NCBI GenBank assembly: GCA_900469615.1
Contig: UBYA01000025.1
Span: 1-64,000, forward strand
DNA from: Hyphomicrobiales bacterium
GTDB taxonomy: Bacteria > Pseudomonadota > Alphaproteobacteria > Rhizobiales > Rhizobiaceae
Direction of reading: 5' to 3'
Length of the DNA: 64,000 nt
Shown in pieces: positions 59,575 through 64,000 of the stretch. Under the pieces are notes generated by a model, which did not search any database, had not been told where the DNA came from, and was given only the letters and a program-made list of their open reading frames with translations. Positions within the stretch are counted from its first letter, which is position 1. Each line of letters begins with the position of its first letter. The position numbers were made by a program, and so were the translations under genes.

Positions 59575-60747
59575 CTACTTCGTGACCACCGTCGATCGCG
59601 GCGAAAAATCTCCAAGCACTGCCCGGTCGAAAATCCGGTTCTTTGGCTCGGTCACCCGCAGGCGATAGATGCCGGAGAAGTCCAGATCGCGAGCCACGAA
59701 GATCGAAACCAGTTCGCCCTGGTGCTTGTTGAGCGTCGGCGGGATATTGATTGATTGCTCGACCGCGATGGCCGCCGCCTGCTGGCCGGCGCTCGTGGTG
59801 TTCTGAGCGCCGACATCGCTGTCCTGAAGCTGGCTGCTGGCATAGCTCGTCGCGTCACCGACAATGGAGAGCAGGAGCGCGCTGCCGAACCGCTCCCACC
59901 AATGGGTGTCGACATAACCGTCGACGCCAGCTCGGCCGAGCGCGTCGGTTGCAGGAGAAGCGAGCGTTACGATGACTCCCTTCGGCGTCTTCGCTCTGTT
60001 CCAGAGAACGAAGAGCCGTTTCTGTCCGCGTTGCAGTCCTCCGCGATATTCCCCCACGACCTGAGTTCCCTTTTCCATCAGCACAACCCGACCGTTGTCC
60101 GAAAGGATGTCGCGGTTTATCACGCAGCTGGTGAAGCCGGGCTGGTCGGATGCCAACGCGGTTTCGAGCACGCAAGGAATTGACGTCCCCATTGCGACGA
60201 TGAAGTCGCGATTTCCAAGCGTACCCGCCCGCGAACCTTCGAGGCGGGTCGGTCGCAGCAGACCGTCGAAACGCTGTTGGTCGTTACTCGATTGATTTTC
60301 GGCAGCCAAATTGTTGTCGAGCGGCACGAAGTTCCCATTGTCCGGACTTTCCGGATTATTGGCCTCCCGCCGCTCCTTCGGGTTTTTGTGCCCACTGCTG
60401 AAGGCCATCACTGGCGCACGTCGAGCAGAATCGAGGAGCTTATCTTTTTCCTCGACGACAGGTTCGACAATGGGTGTGGGAAGCTTCACCTCCGGGATCG
60501 GCTGCGCCGGTTCTGCTTTTTCTTTGGCCGCCTCAAACGGATTGGTCTGGCGAATAACGACCCTCTCGGGCTGGCTGTTCTCGTCTTTCGCCTTCTTGCC
60601 CGTCGTCGACCAAAGGGCAAATCCTATGAATGCGACAATGGCGATGGCGACTGCACCGCGCTTTAATAGCGGGTTGTTGTCGATACGACGGCCAGTGACC
60701 GTTTCCGCGCGCTCGCCGGGAATGTGGCCTGTATCATCCTGCGTCAT
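59575..60747 (-). CDS. virB10: VirB10-type core-complex protein
   Basis: Core-channel protein of 390 residues spanning both membranes. N-terminal inner-membrane helix 'GAVAIAIVAFIGFALW', a Pro/Glu-rich periplasmic linker, and the TrbI/VirB10 beta-barrel domain ('FIVAMGTSIPCVLETALASDQ' region, 'VVLMEKGTQVVGEYRGGLQRG', 'FGSALLLSIVGDATSYA', 'INIPPTLNKHQGELVSIFVAR'). The ATG at 60747 with AGGGAA is preferred over a frame open to 60852. Gap of ten bases after virB9. Confidence 0.93.
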   Translation of the reverse strand: MTQDDTGHIPGERAETVTGRRIDNNPLLKRGAVAIAIVAFIGFALWSTTGKKAKDENSQPERVVIRQTNPFEAAKEKAEPAQPIPEVKLPTPIVEPVVEEKDKLLDSARRAPVMAFSSGHKNPKERREANNPESPDNGNFVPLDNNLAAENQSSNDQQRFDGLLRPTRLEGSRAGTLGNRDFIVAMGTSIPCVLETALASDQPGFTSCVINRDILSDNGRVVLMEKGTQVVGEYRGGLQRGQKRLFVLWNRAKTPKGVIVTLASPATDALGRAGVDGYVDTHWWERFGSALLLSIVGDATSYASSQLQDSDVGAQNTTSAGQQAAAIAVEQSINIPPTLNKHQGELVSIFVARDLDFSGIYRLRVTEPKNRIFDRAVLGDFSPRSTVVTK

Positions 60748-60757
60748 GATATTTTCC

Positions 60758-61612
60758 CTATTGCCCCGTTGCGTCAGTCTTGACGACGCGCTCGACAGAC
60801 GGAGAGGTTGTGTTCGTGTCCGGATTGATCCCGACCCGGTCATAGGCCTCATTGAAGACGCACAGCACGTCTTTTCCCCGACGCAGAATGAACTTGCGAC
60901 TGATGGCGTGCACCATCACGAGGTTGCCGTCGACGGATTTGGGAACCAGACTTTCGGAGCCATCGGAGTTTTCCATGTAGATCGCAGGCATTTCCTGGTT
61001 TCCAACAAAGGCGAAGGTAGTGATCTTGCCGTTGTCGTAGACGCTCTGCGGCTCCAGTGCTTGCGTGCCCTGGGCAGAGTATCGCCAGTTTCGAGGTCCG
61101 TAAGCTTCATGGAGCGCGAGCACATTGTCGGCATCTTTCGCCTGAGCCGCGAGGGCCCTGGATGCTGCTTGCTGACGACGAAGTTCAGCCTCGTCTTCCG
61201 GATATCTGAACTTGACGTAAAAATAGGTGTTCTGCCCAGCCTCCACGGAGCCGTCTCGCACTGTCAATTCCATCTGATAGCTGCGCGTCGAGCCATCTCG
61301 ACGCGTTGTCACGACGGAAATGTTCGTCACCGGCTGGTTCTCGCGCGGCTTGAGGAACAAGATGTTACCAGCCGGGGCCACTTCCCAGGCGACGCTGTTT
61401 CCCAGCGCCACATGCGCGATTTCCTCATCAGCCGCGAACTCGACCTGAACGGATGACCGTAATGTGCCAACGATCCTTGTGATGTTGAAAGGCTGATAGT
61501 TCACGAAACGGACACGACTATCCTGAGACGCCCCGCGGGGTATCTCCAGCGCGAGGGCTGGCGAAATCGAACTTGAAACGATGATTGCGAAGATCAGTGT
61601 TTTGCGCATCAT
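60758..61612 (-). CDS. virB9: VirB9-type core-complex protein
   Basis: Periplasmic/outer-membrane component, 284 residues, with signal peptide 'LIFAIIVSSSISPALALE'. It has the VirB9/CagX features 'DSRVRFVNYQPFNITRIVG', 'HVALGNSVAWEVAPAGNILFL' and the C-terminal 'FILRRGKDVLCVFNEAYD' that contacts VirB7. It overlaps virB8 by four bases (ATGA). Confidence 0.93.
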   Translation of the reverse strand: MMRKTLIFAIIVSSSISPALALEIPRGASQDSRVRFVNYQPFNITRIVGTLRSSVQVEFAADEEIAHVALGNSVAWEVAPAGNILFLKPRENQPVTNISVVTTRRDGSTRSYQMELTVRDGSVEAGQNTYFYVKFRYPEDEAELRRQQAASRALAAQAKDADNVLALHEAYGPRNWRYSAQGTQALEPQSVYDNGKITTFAFVGNQEMPAIYMENSDGSESLVPKSVDGNLVMVHAISRKFILRRGKDVLCVFNEAYDRVGINPDTNTTSPSVERVVKTDATGQ

Positions 61613-62280
61613 CTCACCTCCTCCGGATCCGCGCGATAATCGCTGACGACGAAGCCTAGTGGATTTACGAGCCGGTCTGTCGATGACATTGGAGCGTTGA
61701 CATAGGAATAGGTTAGGGAGGCGACCCAGTGCGTTGTCCGGACGTCGTCGCCGCGGGTGATTGTCCGCATATAGCGCACAGAGACGACATTCTGATTGAT
61801 CAGGGAAATCGAAGCGATGTCGATTCTTGCTGTGGCCGCCCGACCATAGATGTTCTGAGGCGATTCCGCGTTGCTCCCGCGGTACAGCGACGCAAACCGC
61901 GTCTGCTCGGCTTGCGTCGACAGCAAAGCGACGGTGCGAAAATTCTCCTGTGCCTCGCTCCAGATATAGCCCTCGCGGGCACGAACATATCTCGCCGCAA
62001 AGTACTTGGTGACGGCTTCATCATAGGTGCCGGCCGTCGATGTCAATGCTGAGACGACATCGACGATGCCCGTCGAATTGTCCACGCGAACAACAAAGGG
62101 CTCGACCGTCTTGAGGGGGGTGAGACCTGCGACGGCGAAAATGGAGATGCCCGCGATAAGGCCTGATGCAATGGCAATCGACCAGGCGATCCTGTTCGAG
62201 CGCTCGATCTGGATCATTCGATCCTGGTCGAAACGCCGAGCCTTGTCGAAATAGCTCCTGAGACTGTCTGGCGATAGCAT
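61609..62280 (-). CDS. virB8: VirB8-type inner-membrane protein
   Basis: Bitopic inner-membrane assembly protein, 223 residues. A short cytoplasmic part is followed by helix 'IAWSIAIASGLIAGISIFAVAGL' and an NTF2-like periplasmic domain ('YFAARYVRAREGYIWSEAQEN', 'SVRYMRTITRGDD', 'NPLGFVVSDYRADPE'). The family's 'NPLGFxV' motif is intact. It begins three bases after the lipoprotein gene. Confidence 0.93.
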   Translation of the reverse strand: MLSPDSLRSYFDKARRFDQDRMIQIERSNRIAWSIAIASGLIAGISIFAVAGLTPLKTVEPFVVRVDNSTGIVDVVSALTSTAGTYDEAVTKYFAARYVRAREGYIWSEAQENFRTVALLSTQAEQTRFASLYRGSNAESPQNIYGRAATARIDIASISLINQNVVSVRYMRTITRGDDVRTTHWVASLTYSYVNAPMSSTDRLVNPLGFVVSDYRADPEEVR

Positions 62281-62283
62281 GTC

Positions 62284-62547
62284 TCAACCCTCACAACGAC
62301 GATAGGAACGCTCGACATTGAAGCGAGCGAATGCCTCCGGCTCTCGCTTTTCTTCCGCGAAGGGCGTCATCGACGTAGGTGGCTTTGCCTCGGACTGCTG
62401 TTGTTTCAGCTTGGTGTCACCTTCCTCCCACATCGAGCGGTTCAGCGGGCGGCGTGAATAGCCATCGCATTTCGGCAACGGATAGCTCAGGGATGCGCAG
62501 CCGCCAAGAGTGGCCGCGATAACGAGCAACAGGGTAGGCTTGATCAT
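62284..62547 (-). CDS. VirB7-like lipoprotein
   Basis: 87-residue lipoprotein with lipobox 'AATLGGCASL'. It lies between virB6 and virB8, where virB7 is expected, and has Cys residues ('LPKCDGYSRR', 'SYRRCEG') that could pair with VirB9. It is longer than typical VirB7 (45-60 residues), so identity rests on position. Confidence 0.7.
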   Translation of the reverse strand: MIKPTLLLVIAATLGGCASLSYPLPKCDGYSRRPLNRSMWEEGDTKLKQQQSEAKPPTSMTPFAEEKREPEAFARFNVERSYRRCEG

Positions 62548-62582
62548 TCAGGCAGGCCTTTTCTTATTCTTCGGATGAGATG

Positions 62583-63518
62583 TCATGCACCGGCGCTTCT
62601 CGATCCGAGGGCCCGACCGGCAAAGCGCGCGCCGCGCCCGATCATCCGGCCGGTGTACGACGTTCCGCGTGCCAACATGCCTTCATGGGCATCCCGTGCG
62701 GCGCCGTAGCCATACGCCAGCGACGCGCCCCCCGAGGCCAACGCCGAAGCAATGCCGGGGAGCTGGTAGAAGACATAGAGTGCAGAGATCCCGATGGCGC
62801 ACAGGGCGATGGGGCGCATCAGAACGTCGCTGTAGCTATCGATCGCGGTAAACGTCGAATCTATGCACGAGATCAGCAGAGAACCGACAGCAACGACGAG
62901 TACCTGCAGGATGACGAAGTTCGCGAGCTGCCCGATCCAGGATTCGGTAAAGCGGCGTGTCGACTGAAACATGGCGAGCGCAATGAAGATGGGTCCGATG
63001 GCCAATACGATTGCCAGCGCTAGCCGGGCATAGAGGGAGACGACATAGCCGATCCCCGCAACGAGGAAGCTCACGCCGATCACCATCATCCCGCCGACGC
63101 CGGTCACAATATCGACGGGCCACGAAGCACGCGACCAGATATCGGTCGCAGACGCCTGGCCCTTATCGAGCAAGCTATCGAAGGTGCTGGCGCTCGGCGC
63201 TGCGCCCGAATTCAGGGCCTGTGCGATCTCACGGGGCAGAACATCGAAAAAGATGTTGGTGACGTAGGTCTGATAGTAGCCGGCGTTTTTGACCAGCATG
63301 ACGATGATCGCCAGCTTTATCGCGCGAAAGGCAAAGTCGAGGATCGGTTCCTGGACAGAGCCTCGCAACACGAGATAGCCGTAGAGGATGACATAGAGCG
63401 TGACGGCGGCGGTTAGTGGACCCGTCACCCATTCGGCAATATTCGAGGTTCCATCAGAGACGAACGTCTCCAATGGTCGCTTGAACTGTCCGTCGATAAA
63501 GTCGAACACCTGGTACAT
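62583..63518 (-). CDS. virB6: VirB6/TrbL-type membrane protein
   Basis: Polytopic inner-membrane channel component, 311 residues. Helices include 'LTAAVTLYVILYGYLVLRG', 'AIKLAIIVMLVKNAGYY', 'GVGGMMVIGVSFLVAGIGYVV', 'LALAIVLAIGPIFIALAMFQ' and 'LANFVILQVLVVAVGSLLISC'. The 'GPIFIALAMF...TRRFTESWIGQL' region is the VirB6 hallmark. It is three bases after eexN. The C-terminal tail is Gly/Arg-rich. Confidence 0.92.
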   Translation of the reverse strand: MYQVFDFIDGQFKRPLETFVSDGTSNIAEWVTGPLTAAVTLYVILYGYLVLRGSVQEPILDFAFRAIKLAIIVMLVKNAGYYQTYVTNIFFDVLPREIAQALNSGAAPSASTFDSLLDKGQASATDIWSRASWPVDIVTGVGGMMVIGVSFLVAGIGYVVSLYARLALAIVLAIGPIFIALAMFQSTRRFTESWIGQLANFVILQVLVVAVGSLLISCIDSTFTAIDSYSDVLMRPIALCAIGISALYVFYQLPGIASALASGGASLAYGYGAARDAHEGMLARGTSYTGRMIGRGARFAGRALGSRSAGA

Positions 63519-63521
63519 GTG

Positions 63522-63752
63522 TCAGCCTCCAAGCGCCTTGCGCATGTTCTGGAGGCGGAGCTTTCCATCGGCCGCTTCCGCGTTCCGGCAATTCGCCGTG
63601 TTGCGCAGCTCACCGGGATTGTCCCTGCACTCCGTAACGGTTCGCTTCAGAAGTGCGCCATCAGACATGAATTCATCGACAGTGTAGGTCCGCTCGGCGT
63701 CTTCCGAGCAGGAAGCCAGCACCACAAGTGTGATGATGAAGATCGACCTCAT
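63522..63752 (-). CDS. EexN-like entry-exclusion lipoprotein
   Basis: 76-residue lipoprotein with a signal 'SIFIITLVVLASCSED' (lipobox VLASC). The body 'YTVDEFMSDGALLKRTVTECRD' and 'NPGELRNTANCRNAE' match EexN proteins, which block redundant plasmid entry. It overlaps the VirB5-like gene by ATGA at 63752. Its presence supports a conjugative rather than effector-delivery role of the locus. Confidence 0.8.
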   Translation of the reverse strand: MRSIFIITLVVLASCSEDAERTYTVDEFMSDGALLKRTVTECRDNPGELRNTANCRNAEAADGKLRLQNMRKALGG

Positions 63753-64000
63753 TGCAGCGCCGCCTTCATCGCATCCATGCGCTGGCGCCAATCTTCGGCT
63801 TTGCGTTGTTCGTCGACCTGGTTCTGGGCTTGCTGGACCATCCGCAACCCTTCCATGCGCAAAACATCGGTCTGGAGGAAGGCTTGCTCGGCCTGGAGCC
63901 GCGCCTGCAGGTCAGCAATTTCCTTGGCGCCACTGGCAGTCGAGATCTTTTGGCGAAGCTCATCGATGCCATCTATTCGCTTCGTCGCAGCATCATAGAT
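63749..64000 (-). CDS. virB5: VirB5/TrbJ-like protein, C-terminal part (partial)
   Basis: The last 83 codons are visible; the gene runs off the right edge. The sequence is a long amphipathic helix with repeated Gln/Ala/Glu: 'DELRQKISTASGAKEIADL', 'RLQAEQAFLQTDVLRMEG' and 'QAQNQVDEQRKAEDWRQRMD'. This is the standard end of VirB5-type minor pilins. It overlaps eexN. Confidence 0.8.
   Translation of the reverse strand: MYDAATKRIDGIDELRQKISTASGAKEIADLQARLQAEQAFLQTDVLRMEGLRMVQQAQNQVDEQRKAEDWRQRMDAMKAALQ

Noticed and set aside
1..64000. CRISPR arrays, tRNA or rRNA genes, plasmid origin
   Set aside because: No regularly spaced repeats, no tRNA-like cloverleaf or rRNA segments, and no repABC or other replication genes were found by reading both strands.

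Overview
The window looks like an accessory replicon or genomic island of an alphaproteobacterium of the rhizobial type (Rhizobiales/Hyphomicrobiales). Codon use is GC-rich, the histidine kinases carry the rhizobial 'H-E-x-N-Q-P-L' signature, there are FixJ-like regulators, IS21/IS110/IS630 remnants, and a VirB-type type IV secretion locus runs off the right edge. This suggests a plasmid or integrative conjugative element. The taxon is inferred from gene content; no rRNA or housekeeping gene is present.

Layout. 0.4-9.5 kb: a PAS histidine kinase, an RclA-like flavin disulfide reductase, an SDR, a secreted GlcG/HbpS-like protein, an alpha/beta hydrolase, an RclC-like (DUF417) membrane protein, and an HxlR regulator divergent from a quinone-oxidoreductase-like enzyme. 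9.2-16.6 kb: a small monooxygenase, cupins, a membrane GMC dehydrogenase trio (subunit 3, FAD subunit, triheme cytochrome c), a 2-hydroxyacid dehydrogenase and a LysR regulator. 16.7-31.7 kb: a haloperoxidase-like hydrolase with an AraC regulator, a truncated winged-helix/P-loop regulator, an EamA permease-oxidoreductase-'yellow'-like operon, a degenerate histidine kinase, Dps, AraC, an isochorismatase-like hydrolase, a second oxidoreductase type, a ProX-like protein without signal peptide, LysR, a cupin and a SnoaL-like protein. 32-39.7 kb: a PAS kinase with a convergent receiver-only regulator, a FixJ-like regulator, a second GlcG-like gene with an LVIVD-repeat protein and a third oxidoreductase paralogue, and a nucleotide cyclase. 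39.7-44.5 kb: a remnant zone with a broken cupin, an intact Tat-exported metallo-beta-lactamase-fold protein and nested IS debris.

45.2-48.6 kb is the most distinctive block: a seven-gene, tightly packed operon encoding a three-subunit cobalt enzyme of the nitrile hydratase superfamily that most resembles thiocyanate hydrolase, an aquaporin-like channel with an altered first NPA motif, a DUF302 protein, and the cobalt transporter CbtB-CbtA. The operon thus supplies its own metal. It is followed by a cupin, an OsmC-like protein, an alpha/beta hydrolase and another kinase/receiver pair, then a NarL regulator next to a beta-propeller histidine kinase. 58.5-64 kb is virB11-10-9-8-7-6-eexN-virB5.

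The theme is defence against and breakdown of reactive electrophiles and oxidants (RclA, RclC, OsmC, Dps, HxlR/quinone reductase, haloperoxidase-like hydrolases), surrounded by many sensory kinases and receivers. A TACAATA-type motif recurs upstream of at least eight of these genes and may mark a shared regulon. A small protein (54.2 kb) resembles the second dimerisation helix of the kinases encoded here. These links are inferences from sequence and context.
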